Origin: Ceratothoa steindachneri
Taxonomy: Eukaryota; Arthropoda; Malacostraca; Isopoda; Cymothoidae
Length of the DNA: 64,000 nt
Assembly (NCBI GenBank): GCA_963969495.1
Contig: OZ018319.1
Location: 209,086,247 to 209,150,246, forward strand
Direction of reading: 5' to 3'
Under the pieces are notes generated by a model. It searched no databases, was not told the DNA's origin, and was given only the letters and a program-made list of their open reading frames with translations. Shown one piece after another: positions 10,380-21,980 of this stretch. The stretch's first letter is position 1. Every line of letters starts with the position of its first letter. Position numbers and translations under genes: made by a program.

Positions 10380-12270
10380 TCATTATATTATATAAATATA
10401 TCTTTGGGAGAAGTTTTGGGACAACATAGGGAGAAGGGAGTGGGCCCTGGTGTCCTTTTCATCCTTTTATTTAAAACGTAAACTATCGTATTATTAGAAT
10501 AGAAACAAGGGCCTGTATATTAAATGGAGATGAAAAAGTTTCTAATTAATTTACCTACTAGATATTAATAATTTGTTCCTGGTAAAAAATGGCTCCAAGA
10601 TGGTTTTAATTACTCATTTGACATTTGCCTTTATTATAAAGTTTTATTGTAATGACACATATCGTAAATTGAATTTTAGCTATGCTTTAAAGAGAAGCTT
10701 TGAAAATTACCTAAATTAGATTCAGATGTGATCACGTCCTAAACTTTTATTGCTTAACATTTAAGTAGAAAAAATATTCTGAAAGAAATCATAGTACTTT
10801 AATCTTTCTCCTAATCATTGTCTTTGATCCGATGTATTTGTTTATTTTGAAATGGTGAAGGATAATGAGTGTGAAAAGAAAAGCGAGAAAAGTAGGTGGT
10901 ACTATTGGAAACATGGATTGGTTGTTAAGTAAGGAGAGAATAATGAACAAAAGGAGATAAATAAATGTAAATTAAAATGTGAGTTGCTAGCGCTATAGGA
11001 AGAATAGGAACTCGAGTGCATATCAGTTTATAAAGAATTAATGTGTTGTCATGGATGTAACACAATATTAAAGGTGAAGCAAATGTTTCATCTGATATTC
11101 AAGCAACATTTGTTATTCCTTATTTTAATACTTGAGAAAAATGTTTAGCAAACCTTCATATGTTTAGGTTTGTTAAGAAATCAATGCAGCTTTTAATCTT
11201 GTTCTTCATTGATGTGTTAGCTGAGAAGAATTGTTGCAACAATCAGTGCTGACGTCACTATATACGTAATACAAAGAGGCCAAACCCCTAGTTAAGTGTC
11301 AGGAATCATCAGCTCATCAGAGGAGATCAAGTGTTAGTTTGGAAGTTTAGGAAGAAAAGTTGAATTTCATTGTTCATCCGCCCTTCACTTTCACGCACGA
11401 ATATTCCTATACACATGTAGAGTGTAGCTCAGCGGTTAGATTAAAGATCTGAGAAATGAGGGGATATTGACGGCTTGCGTAGGTAGTTAGATACACTTCT
11501 ATTGAAAAGTAAACATGGCAGTGATTATAAAATGATAGGATTTATGTGTTAACATTCTGGTGTATTAAGGCTTCAGTAAGTGCTCGAACTGTTGCTTGGG
11601 GTTTAATGGCCTTCGCAACCTTAATTTTTCATCATTACGCACAATCTTTGGCTTGCGTAGAGGTTCAATATCGGTGTTCATGTTTCTATAAAACTAAACT
11701 TATTAAACCAATACTGAGCATTATGTTCTCACAGTAGTAGTCTTGACTCCAAATGTTATGTTATCAATAGTTTGAAATGGTCATTAGATATTTTCGCACC
11801 GCAATTAGAACTAAAATGATGTTTACTGAGTCGAAGAAATTTTAAATTTTACGAACCCCATCCAGAAATGTATTTTGTATTGATTAACTACTTCCTATAA
11901 TTATTGAAGATAAACTGAGCGTATTTCTTATTGTCAATAAGGAAATAATTGCCTTTATAGATCTTAATTTATTTACATTTTCTTCTATAAAAATTATTCT
12001 AACTGAAACGTTGGATACTGCCATTATAATCTTATTTTTATTTAAATATTTCGTAGCGAATGGGATGTATCTGCTGTCTATTCTAGTTATTTCCTAGTCT
12101 AATTTTTAAACCATTGTTAAAGATCCTTTCGGTAATTGTCATATAGTTTCGGTTTATTTGTTAGTATTATCATTTGCTACGTGTTAAATGTTAGGTGTTG
12201 TTTCATCTGGTTTAGTTGTTTCTAGGTAAATTGTCGTATTCCTCCCTGGCATCATGGACGAGAACCGCTG
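10380..12270. other. no gene recognised
   Basis: AT-rich sequence without recognisable coding or repeat structure. One short open frame at 11546-11737 shows no family motif. Confidence 0.5.
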
Positions 12271-12276
12271 ACTTAT

Positions 12277-12437
12277 AGATCAGAATACCAATCTATGGAT
12301 CAGATTACCAATCTTTGTATCAGAATACCAATCTCTGGATCAGAATACCAATCTCTGGATCAGAATACCAATCTGTAGATAAGAATACCAATCTCTGGAT
12401 AAGAATACCAATCTCTGTATCAGAATACCAATCTCTA
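12277..12437. repeat. 20-bp tandem repeat
   Basis: Eight imperfect copies of GATCAGAATACCAATCTCTG head to tail. The last five copies are the most uniform. No open reading frame or motif explains it. Confidence 0.9.
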
Positions 12438-12439
12438 GC

Positions 12440-13300
12440 CGGTGAGTGCTAAAGCAGCAGGGGACGGTCTTCCTTGACACCAACCAACGATCGTGGAACC
12501 TTGCGTAATTCCATGGTAGGGTGCTAGTTCTAGGTCATGGATTTAGGGATATGAGCACCCTCATAGGAAATATTAGCATACCATCGGCAGTCCTCCGGAA
12601 CAGAGGAGAAAGTGGATGAAATTTGCCATGAAAGTGTTAAGGGAAACGATAGCGGTGTTTTGATTAGCTGTCTACTGATGACGCATGTCGGGGCTTCCTT
12701 CCCCAGATCAGTGGCTAGTCCCTCACATGCAGTGAAGTTATATGTACTTGTTTATTGGTAATTTCGATACTAGTAAATTCATCGCCTTATCTCCTAGGGT
12801 CGCTCTAGTTGTTTGTTGTTTTCCATCGTTTTTACCAGTAGATTTGTATTATATGTTGTATGATCTTTCCTGGCAGAAGCCTTTTATTCTTCTTGTATCC
12901 TTGTAGATTAGAACACATCACGGCTCGATGTTGTTAAGATATTTATTTTATTTACTGTTCCATTGTTTAGTTCCTAATCCAGAGGGAAGTTGGATGCGAG
13001 ACCCGGAATTCAGTATCTCGATTAAGGAATAATTTTATGGAACAAAATTGACCAGAAGATCGTAGATGTGGCCTTGTTCTCTAGTGTTTATGCGGAGATG
13101 GTTACGTTTTGAGGTTCGATGGTTTTTGAAGCATTTTTTGATTTGGAAATCACAATGGCTTAACTCAGAGGGTTAGATATGGCCCTTCTCCTGTTTTATC
13201 CAGTGGCATAGATATCTTACCGAAAATTTGTGATCGATACTGCTTATGTGAGGTATTGGTTTAGCTCTACCTCACTTTTGTAACAAAGGTATCATGATTT
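12440..13300. other. no gene recognised
   Basis: Slightly richer in GC around 12450-12720, with small hairpins such as GGGGCTTCCTTCCCC near 12695. I recognise no gene or element. Confidence 0.4.
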
Positions 13301-13504
13301 CATCATACCAGTGGCGGCTCGTGGACTTAGAGAGTGAGGAGGCACATATTGTTAATTTCGAGACGTTTCAGGAATATCGATACAAGGTTGTAATTGTGAC
13401 CTAAGGGCTAATGCCCTCATCAATGTACGTTAATTGACCCTGGAAATACTCACAAAACCCTTAGATTTCATGCAGGTAACAGTATACGCGCCTTCTTTTG
13501 AGAA

Positions 13505-14533
13505 TACCAATTGAAGTCGAAAAACGGTACGCCACACTCGCGGCCCTCCGCACCGGGAGAAGTGTGAAGGATATTGTTAATTTTTTTAACTACCCGAGGA
13601 ACCTCGTTTACAAAGTGAAATGGAAATATGATGAGGCTGAAAATAAAAAAAGAGGTTATCTCTGAACGAAAGTGTTACAAACGTTGCTTCGATACTACCA
13701 AGACTGAGAAGTTCGTCGCAAGCGCCAGGCAGAAGATCATTGAGGACTTTGTTTAGTCCATGAGTATAGGTGCAAGAGTTTTGGTTTGAGCAAGGCAAAC
13801 ATTCATTATGATCTGAGATACCAATTTTACGTGTTAAATAGGCACCGTACTCTCACGAAGGCTACCAAATAAACTAAGAAAAACTTAAAGTGGAGGCAAA
13901 CGCTCTTATCAACCAAGTCAAACACAATGAAGCTGTATTTCTTCCTTTCATCTACTGGGAGAAATATTTCGTGCAAGACAAGAATGTGAACCGGCAGAAT
14001 GATTGCTAGATGTGCGAAGACCAATTGGAAGTGCCCACGGTCATATACATCAAATCCCTTGCCTCTTTGATAGTTCTGAACTTGGCTAGCAGTGAGGACC
14101 ATGTTATCCTTCCCCACCTCTTCAACTAGAGCCTTGAGGTCACTACGGACAGTTATATTGAGGTACTGGAGACTGTAGTCAAGCTTTGAATGGACCAGAT
14201 AGCCATGCGAAAGCCTTACGTTTTCAAGCTGCACTCAGCTCCCGCACACAATGAAATGAAATCCCAACTGCGGTTGTTCAATAACCTCTCATACCAGTGG
14301 TTTCCAAACTTGTAGTAGCACATTTCCCTCGTATAAAAGCCCCTAGATTATTTCGTTTGGGGTCTTTTTGAGAAGGATGTCAAAAAGATTTCTCACAACA
14401 CTTTAGGATCTCTGAGATCCGCCTTGAGAGGGTAATGTCCTCCATTGACAAGAATTTCCTAACCAGGGCATGCAACAAGTTCATGTCCCGCCTGAAGAAG
14501 GTTGTGAAGGAAGATGGTGGCTATTTCGAATGA
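13505..14533 (+). pseudogene. mariner/IS630-type transposase relic
   Basis: A full-length but heavily decayed transposase. The N-terminal helix-turn-helix reads RYATLAALRTGRSVKDIVNF and FNYPRNLVYKVKWKYDEAE. Downstream, scattered across frames, are ARQKIIEDFV, LSKANIHYDLRYQF and a degraded first catalytic block (CKTRM in place of a KIFxVDxxxNxQN type motif). Then come the AIMRKPYVF-like second block and PLDYFVWGLF near the third. The C-terminus NFLTRACNKFMSRLKKVVKE is followed by DGGYFE and a stop at 14533, the normal end of this family. Stops and frameshifts are frequent, so it is old. No TIRs could be confirmed. Confidence 0.7.
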
Positions 14534-14539
14534 TTTCGC

Positions 14540-15245
14540 TACTATATTTTTGTGTAAATTCTCAGGGAGTATATTGCCTCGTATGTTATTAATATTCTAT
14601 ATTTTTTCAATTACTAAATCATATAATACGTTGTGTGCGTGTGCTAATGAGTTATAGTACGGGAGAATAGCTATAAATATCGGAATTATGAGTAATATTT
14701 TTATTTAGATAGACAACAAATTTTAATCAACTTAGCTTACGTCTTTTACAATTAAAAGCTCATTTCTTCTTTCTTTTCATTTTGCAAACTAATTTATGAT
14801 GTTTTCATACGATGAAGGACTTTTCAATAGCATAACTAATAGTTGCTTTTCTAGTGAAAATAACGCCACACTTTTTTACGCTAACTAAAATCCAAATCCA
14901 TTAGAAATAAGCCGTCTTTTGTACATATCCAGAGAGTCCATTAAACCTATCATACCAAGTTGATTTAAAATTGTGTTTCTCCTTTTGCCCATTTGAATAC
15001 AATATATATTTGGCATTCCTTTATTTAATAGTAATCTCCTTTTCCTCTTCAACGCATCGGACAATTGGAGGTACTCAATAACGACGAAATTATGTCATTC
15101 ATTTCCCATTATAAAGAGTTAATTACAAATACAAATTGATTAGAATAATCAATATAATAATATGCTTATGTCGCATCCGTCCGTTCGACCGTTACGCTAT
15201 GACGTTCATCATTCCCAGGTCGCCCTTCTCTTATGATGGATAATA
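14540..15245. other. no gene recognised
   Basis: AT-rich sequence between a mariner relic and the 9-bp satellite. Nothing recognisable. Confidence 0.5.
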
Positions 15246-15254
15246 AGTGTTTGA

Positions 15255-16150
15255 AATTTAAATGTACTAAAAGTGCTGAATGTACAAGAAGTACTAAATG
15301 TACTAAAAATACTAAATGTGCTAAGGTACACAATTTACTAAAGTACTAACTGTACTAAAAGTACTAAATTTTCTAAAAATACAAAATTTACTCTCCTCTG
15401 TATGTGCTGAATATACTAAAAGTACTAAATGTACTAAAGTATAAAATTTATTAAATTACTAACTCTACTAAAAGTACTAAAGTTTCTAAAAGTACAAAAT
15501 TTACTCGATATACTAAAATTAAAAAATTTGATAAACGACTAAATGTGGTAAATATACTAAATAGTATAAACGTAATAATGCACTAAATGCGCTATAAGTC
15601 CAAAATGTACTAGACAGTCAAAAATTAATAAATGTACCATATATACTAAAAATATTAAATCTACTAAAGGTACCCAAAGTACTAATGTGATAAAAGTACA
15701 AAATGTAGTAAATGTATTAAAATGACTAAATGTGCTAAACTATTAAATAAAATGTACTAAAAGTACTAACAGTACTAAATGTGCTAAAGTCCAAAATTTA
15801 ATAAAATTACACAATGTACTAAAAGTACTAACTCTTCTTAATATACTAAATGCGCTAAAAGTTAAAAAAATACTAAATATGCCGATAGTACAACATTTAC
15901 TAAATGACAAAATATAATGAAAGTACTAAACGTTCTAAAAATATAAAATTTGATAAAAGTATAAAAAATACTAAAAATATTAAATGTGCTAAATGTATTT
16001 AAAGGTATTTAATGTGTTAAATATACTAAAAATTTTAAATGTGTTAAAAATACAAAATTTACTAAAAGTAGTAAATGTGCTAAAAGTACATAGTATTTTG
16101 GTAAATGGTATAAACCTAATAAATGTACTAAATTTTCTAAAGTACAATAT
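15255..16150. repeat. degenerate 9-bp satellite (TACTAAATG / TACTAAAAG)
   Basis: About 900 bp in which TACTAAATG and TACTAAAAG alternate with many substitutions and small gaps. The period of nine keeps codon phase, so a spurious frame (VLKVLNVLK type) opens at 15993-16175. It ends about 110 bases before the Helitron helicase relic. No higher-order unit is obvious by eye. Confidence 0.9.
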
Positions 16151-16258
16151 ATATCCTTCATTCAAAGATGCGTGATTAAGATTTGGTCTTATCAGTAATG
16201 ATGAGCATTTGAACTAAGCTCTGTTGGAAGCTGCTATTCACCATATGCCAGCACAACT

Positions 16259-17825
16259 TTGTGTGATGTTCGCTGCTCTATGTGTATTTATAGTGTACCT
16301 GATAATTCAATAGAACTGTGGAACAATCATAGAGCGGCAATGATTGAAGACTATCTGCATCAAGAGATGGAGGAAGAGCAAGCTAAAAATGAGGCACTCC
16401 AATACATCAACACAATTATGATTGAAAATGGAACCAACTGCACAAGATTAGGGCTACCTCAGCCCAATAATAGGCTTCAACCAGATCCTCCATCAGTTAT
16501 AGACCATCTTCTCATTGCTTCTTTAGCTGATGAGCAAAGAGCGATTGCTGATTATGTGAGTGATGCAGTGCAACAAACAAGAAGAGGTGAAAACCCTGCA
16601 CAGACCTACCTCTATGTTGATGCTCCTTGGAGGATGTGACAAGAAATACCTGTTTAACACAGTGGTTTTTTTACCTACGGAGGAATAACTATCAAGTATG
16701 TTGTGGTGCTTGGACCAGCATAGTGTCTACCTTGATGTTGAGAGGCAGAACTGTACACAATTTATTCAATTACTTGTTCCACTAACGGAGAATAGCGTCT
16801 GCACAGTATCTGGTTCGAGGAATCATGCAAATTCCTTAAAGAGTTATCATCTCATAATACTGGATGAAGCCTCTATGATTCCTATCTATGCCATTCATGC
16901 TAGTAACAAGTACCTCTGAGATATCACTGGTATAGATGAATTGTTTGGAGGAAAGGTTTTGTTTTTAGGAGGTGGCTTTAGACAAGTGTTGCCGATATTA
17001 CCGAGGAGTACTTTGGAAATTTTCCTAATTTGTGGCAGTTCTTTCGATACTTCAGCTTGCACAACAACATGAAAGCATGACCTGACCAGCGAGAGTTTGT
17101 GACCTGGTTACTGCAACTCGGCAATGGGACAACACCACGAATTGAAAGACCGAGTATGAGAAGAAGAATCGAGTAATTTTGTCTCCTAGAAATATAGATT
17201 ATCTTTTAATCAATGAACATGTTTTGGGTCAACTCTCTCGTAATTATAAGATTTATTATAGTATTGACAGAGTGCTTGCTAATGACCCAGTGGAAGCTGA
17301 CAAATATCCCGTGTAATTCATAAATCATTAACATCCTCCGAGATGACGCTTCACAAACTCCAATTAAAACTAGGATCAATAATCATTCTTCTTCGCAACA
17401 TTTCAATAGAGAACGGTCTTTTTCAATGTTACAAGGTTAGAAGTTGTAAGATTGCATCAACCTTCCATTGAAGCTTCTCACATTACTGGTCCTTTGATTG
17501 ATAGGCATGCTTTAATACCAAACCTGAAGTTGGCTCCAAGTGACCCAAACGTCTCTTTTACATTAGGAAGAACCCAGATTCCTGTAAGGCTGTCGTATGC
17601 AATGACTATCAATAAGAGCCAAGGTCAAACATTGGATAGAGTGTTTCTGTTTCTTCCTGAACCAGTATTCAGTCATTCAGTCATAATCAGTTGAACATCG
17701 CTTTGTCAACAGCACGCAGATCTACAGATGTGAAGTTAAAGTGTTGGAATCTGACATGCAAGGAAGGATACGTAACAAAACTGAGACAAAGAACAATATG
17801 CAGAGAAATAATAACACAACTGTGA
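16259..17825 (+). pseudogene. Helitron PIF1-like helicase domain relic
   Basis: Helicase part of a Helitron Rep/Hel protein. In order: a linker VIDHLLIASLADEQRAIADY (about 16495), a degraded Walker A (YLYVDAPWRM where GGTGKT is expected), Walker B LIILDEASM (about 16852) and GGKVLFLGGGFRQVLPIL (about 16951), normally GGDFRQVLP. Then NDPVEADKYPV, LKLGSIIILLRNIS and the C-terminal motif RTQIPVRLSYAMTINKSQGQ followed by LDRVFLFLPEPVFSH (about 17570-17680). The end, STARRSTDVKLKCWNL, is in another frame. Walker A is lost and several stops are present, so it is dead. I did not find the Rep (HUH) domain or the CTRR hairpin end. Confidence 0.85.
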
Positions 17826-17829
17826 GCAA

Positions 17830-18570
17830 AAATGCAATGGGCATAATAACTAATTGTCCATTATGTAGTGAAATAATATACGATTTATATTTTTTTAAAT
17901 AAATTTATTGCTAAATATATATTCCGTGGAATTTCTTCGGGTCTCACTAGTTAAGATAATTTCAGTTAGAAGAAACTCGTACTAGGATGCAAAAGAAGTT
18001 AAAGAACTAACGCCGTAAATGCAGCCTCGTTGTTGCTAGCTTTTCTAGAAATTATATTTTAATTTTATTACTATATTTTCATACATTATATTCTAATAAA
18101 AAATAACTATTAATTTTTATATATATCTAAAATGTTTTGTAACTTAAAACATAAAAATTACCCGGTTTCACTCTTTTTACTGATATTTTATGCATCATAA
18201 TAATAAGAAGGATTTTGTAAAAAATCCCCCGTTATAAAAAATGCCAAAAGCGAGGGGGCCAAAATTTCACTATTACTCTTTCTGTTACCATGACAACGAG
18301 AATATAAGTAGAACATTCCTTACAAAATGTTTCTAAGCTACTAAGAGCAGATTACTAATACTAATTTGACGCAAAATAACAATTGAATTAATATTCACCC
18401 ACTTGTTGAAAAATATATTAAGATCTACACACAAATGATAAAATAAATATATTATTTTGCTATAAAAAATATTTACATAGTTTTGAGAAGTAATTATTAT
18501 ATTACTGTTATTTTTTTATAATTATTTATTATAATTTATAATTTGTCAATTAGAATCTTACAGAGGGAGG
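17830..18570. other. no gene recognised
   Basis: Very AT-rich sequence with homopolymer runs. I see no coding signal. Confidence 0.5.
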
Positions 18571-18818
18571 GTCCGATCTCCCTTGCCTCCTCTGAAATGC
18601 TGCCACTGTATTATACCATTCTTCCTAATACTCCACAGTTTTGGCGAGGTTTCCTTTTTTATCAGCATTGCTTCAATCAGACCTTGACATTCGCGATTTC
18701 AGTTTAGAGCAAAATTTCTTATGATCTAACACATCATTCGCGATATCTTTGTAATAACATTTTCAGAATTGGTATCTCTTTTTTGATCAAAGAATGCTTT
18801 CATAACAACATATGTATA

Positions 18819-20279
18819 TGTTACAGGGAATGTGTGGAATTAGGTACTACATGAAATCCCTTAAAACTTTAGTAAGTTAATGAAACCACTATTACCATCA
18901 GTAATTACATGTAACCTCTAAAATATTAAAGGATTTCATGTAAATACTGAAATATCCACTTGAGGATTTGATTGTGTATTATGATATATACTACTTATTA
19001 GGACTTAAATGACACCTGCTATTGCATTTGAGTTTTCCTTTGAAGCATTTGCACCTGTTCTTTTTGCATTGATTAGGGCTACAGTTACATTTGTGGAAAC
19101 CTCGCCCTCCATAATTTGACTCTGAGTTAACCGTAGTTCGGAGAAATACTTTTGTCTTCGTTTTGATGTTCCTTATTGGCAATAGGACCTGAGGAAACAC
19201 TTTAAAATCGTTGCGTAAATAGGAGCCTTTTAAGAGACCCAACTTCTCCTCAATCCTGTAGTTGTTTTGCATTTGATCATGCTGAACAATGACACCGAGA
19301 ATGTTCATGGAATCTCTCCGCCCCCTATCCACAGTTGGTATTGTAAGTGCTACAGTGCCACCCTCCATTGCACCCTTTAATATAATTTTGCGGCGCCTGG
19401 TTATACGATCTGCCTGATTATATTGAGCACGGTAGGCCTCATTCCGATGCCCTGTTATATTAGTCATGAACTGATTAAGGTTATCAGCCACACTTAATTG
19501 ATTGCCGTCAGCTGAAGAGGTATGGTTGTTAACATCATCTGCTTAGATGAGGGTGGTGTCACCTGTAGTGGTGATATTGCTGACGAGCCTAAGTAGCTAA
19601 TCTTCTATTTCCAGTCTTTCAATGGTGTCATCTGAAACTGTGGAGGAAGTGAGGCCAATCTTAGCGGCGAAACCAAATAAGGCTTCGTATGTGCTGCTCT
19701 TGATACCTGCATGTAGCCTCAAGTTCTTTTGAAATTGTACAAACTTAATGCTAATAGTCCAGTTTCCAGTGTTGTGGTCTTCAAGGCTGGCACTAAGCAT
19801 GGCTTTTAAATCACTGTTGGCCCTCTTCACTGACCACTGGCTCTGTGGGTAGCGCAGCCTACCATCTGCGATCTTAATGGACGGCCACACATATTTCACT
19901 TCAGTGATGACGTAAGCGGTGAACTCACTGCCCTTGCCAAACCGAAGTATGACTGGTGCTCTCGGCAGAGCTAACAAAAGTTTTCACAACTACACCAGTT
20001 GCAACTTGTTTCTTGGTCTTCCGTTGACACTCAAAGAAAAATGATTCGTGTGTCTCCACAACCATTGTGGTTATGTTAACGTACCTCTTTGAGAGTTCAT
20101 TAAGCCTTCACAAATTTGAAAATAGGGAGTAGAAAGAGACCACAAAGAACAGTAATAACACGAAATCCCTTAGCACTTTAGAGGTTACATGTAATTACTG
20201 ATGATTGCAGTTGTTTCATGAATCTACTAAAATTTTAGGGATTTCATGAAGTACCGAATTACATAAATTCCCTGTAACA
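18819..20279 (-). mobile_element. KRBA2/Ginger-type transposon, internally deleted
   Basis: Both ends carry inverted repeats of roughly 125 bp: the left begins TGTTACAGGGAATGTGTGG (18819) and the right ends in its near complement at 20279. Each contains CATCAGTAATTACATGTAAC or its complement. The flanks are TATA on both sides (18815-18818 and 20280-20283), a 4-bp TSD as known for Ginger-type cut-and-paste elements. Inside lies one minus-strand integrase-like gene. The element is only 1.46 kb because the gene has lost its first half. Confidence 0.85.
18991..20103 (-). pseudogene. KRBA2-like integrase transposase relic
   Basis: In minus-strand order: NELSKRYVNITTMVVETHES and FFFECQRKTKKQVATGVVVK (20103-19985), the region before the integrase core. 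Next is PVILRFGKGSEFTAYVITEV with WPSIKIADGRLRYPQSQWSV (19977 onward), the integrase core around the second catalytic residue. GIKSSTYEALFGFAAKIGL follows. The C-terminal part is LGLLKGSYLRNDFKVFPQ and a Cys-rich tail FHKCNCSPNQCKKNRCKCFK ending NSRCH. The usual Asp-Asn-Gly is Gly-Lys-Gly here, and the segment that should hold the first catalytic Asp is deleted near 19975. Frame changes occur at about 19980 and 19500-19597. This family is related to vertebrate KRBA2 and to integrase-type DNA transposons. Confidence 0.8.
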
Positions 20280-20284
20280 TATAT

Positions 20285-20820
20285 ACAAGATAACAATAAA
20301 ATAAAGTAATTTAAACGAATAACTAATACAAATAGATTTGGTATCAAACTATCGTACGATGCTTTTTCTACAGGAGTTAGCCGATGCCGTTGGGTAGTCG
20401 AACCTCTGACTCATTGGAAAATCGTTAAAACTTGAATCCATCAGGTCGATTTCAAGGGAATAAAAGCTTCGGGCTTCGTTGACGCGTAGGATATCTTGGC
20501 TGAAGTTCCCAATCGAATAACCTCCAACTTGTATTCTTCGTTTAATGGGTCCCACGACGGATAATAAATTAGAGCAAATGCTATCCTAAGTAATTACCAA
20601 AGTTCCTTGTTTCCTGAATCATGTCTTCGTTCACCCCTCCCCCAAATGCTCCAAAGTAAAGTCTGATATTTGTGGTAATAAAATGAACTGGATGGACTAT
20701 GTAGAAACATAGGATGGTAAGGTTAGGGTATTTTACCGAACCTAATTGAAACAAGCTTAAATCTCCCATAGCTATTATAGGAATTTATGTAGTCCAAGCG
20801 TTTTTATAATAATGCTAATG
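20285..20820. other. no gene recognised
   Basis: Two short minus-strand open frames (20349-20555 and 20581-20769) have no family motif. Nothing else seen. Confidence 0.4.
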
Positions 20821-20829
20821 AAAATCTAT

Positions 20830-20830
20830 A

Positions 20831-20881
<51 letters not shown>

Positions 20882-20892
20882 CTATCTATCTA

Positions 20893-20940
<48 letters not shown>
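20830..20940. repeat. (TA)n and (TCTA)n microsatellite
   Basis: TA run, a short TCTA run at about 20880-20896, then TA again. It abuts the 3' end of a minus-strand Penelope copy. Confidence 0.97.
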
Positions 20941-20942
<2 letters not shown>

Positions 20943-21050
20943 CCAGGTAGTTTCCGCTGTGCAGCCTTAATTTAATTTTCAATAAGAAAACAATAGTGAG
21001 GAGTAGACTTAAATCCAACATCAAACAAATCTTTATTACGATTGAGTAGT

Positions 21051-21081
21051 GCGACGTTTCGACCTAACGGTCATCTTCTGG
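21051..21081 (-). ncRNA. hammerhead-like motif (left arm)
   Basis: Minus strand: CAGAAGA, stem TGACC/GGTC with loop GTTA, then GAAACG. One mismatch to the CUGANGA box. It is the mirror of the motif at 21661-21690. Confidence 0.45.
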
Positions 21082-21660
21082 CTCTAGAAAACAGATTAAG
21101 ATATACAAATATACAAAATAGGTTTAAGCCGTCACCGCAAATTATATTTATAGGGGAGTAAAATACAACGATTTAAGGAAAGAAGTAAAGTAAAATTGTA
21201 CAGAAAAAAAAGCCAACTAAAAAACTAGCTAATAAAAGCTTAAAAAACAACAAAAAAATCAATACAAAACCAAATGGATCAAATGAGAAACATACCTTGA
21301 ATCTTTGATATCCAGTGAGAATATTGTGTGGTATAGAGGTGAGGGTAAATATAACAGTTTCGCTAGGAGTGGTTGTTTAAAGAATGTTTAATGCAATAGA
21401 AGAGGAATCAGAATTGAGTGAGGGATATAGTGTTTTGATATAAATAGATTCAGAGATACGTAGTGACAGTGGGTTTGAGTTGGAGTCCAAAATCTCGAAG
21501 TCATTTTATTAGCCAGTTTTTTAGTTGGGTTTTTTTTTCTGTACAATTTTGCTTTACTTCTTTCCTTAAATCGTTGTATTTTACTCCCCTATAATTATAA
21601 TTTGCGGTGAAGACTTAAACCTATTTTGTATATTTGTATATCTTAATCTGTTTTCTAGAG

Positions 21661-21690
21661 CCAGAAGATGACCGTTAGGTCGAAACGTTG
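21661..21690 (+). ncRNA. hammerhead-like motif (right arm)
   Basis: Plus strand: CAGAAGA, TGACC-GTTA-GGTC, GAAACG. Same sequence as the left-arm motif in the opposite direction. Confidence 0.45.
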
Positions 21691-21762
21691 CACTACTCAA
21701 TCGTAATAAAGATTTGTTTGATGTTGGATTTAAGTCTACTCCTCGCCATTGTTTTCTTATTG

Positions 21763-21767
<5 letters not shown>

Positions 21768-21830
<63 letters not shown>
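21768..21830. repeat. (TA)n microsatellite
   Basis: About 31 TA units directly against the outer end of the right Penelope arm. Confidence 0.97.
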
Positions 21831-21834
<4 letters not shown>

Positions 21835-21980
21835 GGTTGTACCCAATAATCGGAACAATAGGAACTTAACACCAATAATTCAATGAGGCATTATATTACG
21901 AATCTCCACCCAAATTTATTTGTGAGTGTTTTGTTTTTATTGCAGATACATAGTTTTATTTATCAACTTTAATGATTATA

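Larger units (their letters stand above)
20941..21767 (-). mobile_element. Penelope-like element, 5'-truncated fold-back copy
   Basis: Left arm about 20975-21235 and right arm about 21505-21767 are reverse complements over about 260 bp. The centre (about 21240-21500) encodes, on the minus strand, DFEILDSNSNPLSLRISESI and YPSLNSDSSSIALNIL, which resemble the last residues of a PLE GIY-YIG endonuclease. So the copy keeps only the end of the reading frame and its 3' region, and an inverted copy of that 3' region is joined at the truncated 5' side. Both arms carry a hammerhead-like motif. (TA)n arrays lie on both outer sides. Confidence 0.8.

Noticed and set aside
12277..12437. CRISPR-like array
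   Set aside because: Contiguous 20-bp tandem repeat with no spacers, in eukaryotic DNA.
12660..12720. Hammerhead motif starting CTGATGA
   Set aside because: No GAAA box or stem II pairing follows at the required distance.
15993..16175. Open frame with repeated VLNVLK
   Set aside because: Product of the 9-bp satellite, whose period keeps a frame open.
20349..20555. N-terminal exon of the KRBA2-like gene (EIDLMDSS resembles the first catalytic region)
   Set aside because: It lies outside the TIR and target duplication of that element, so the resemblance is taken as chance.
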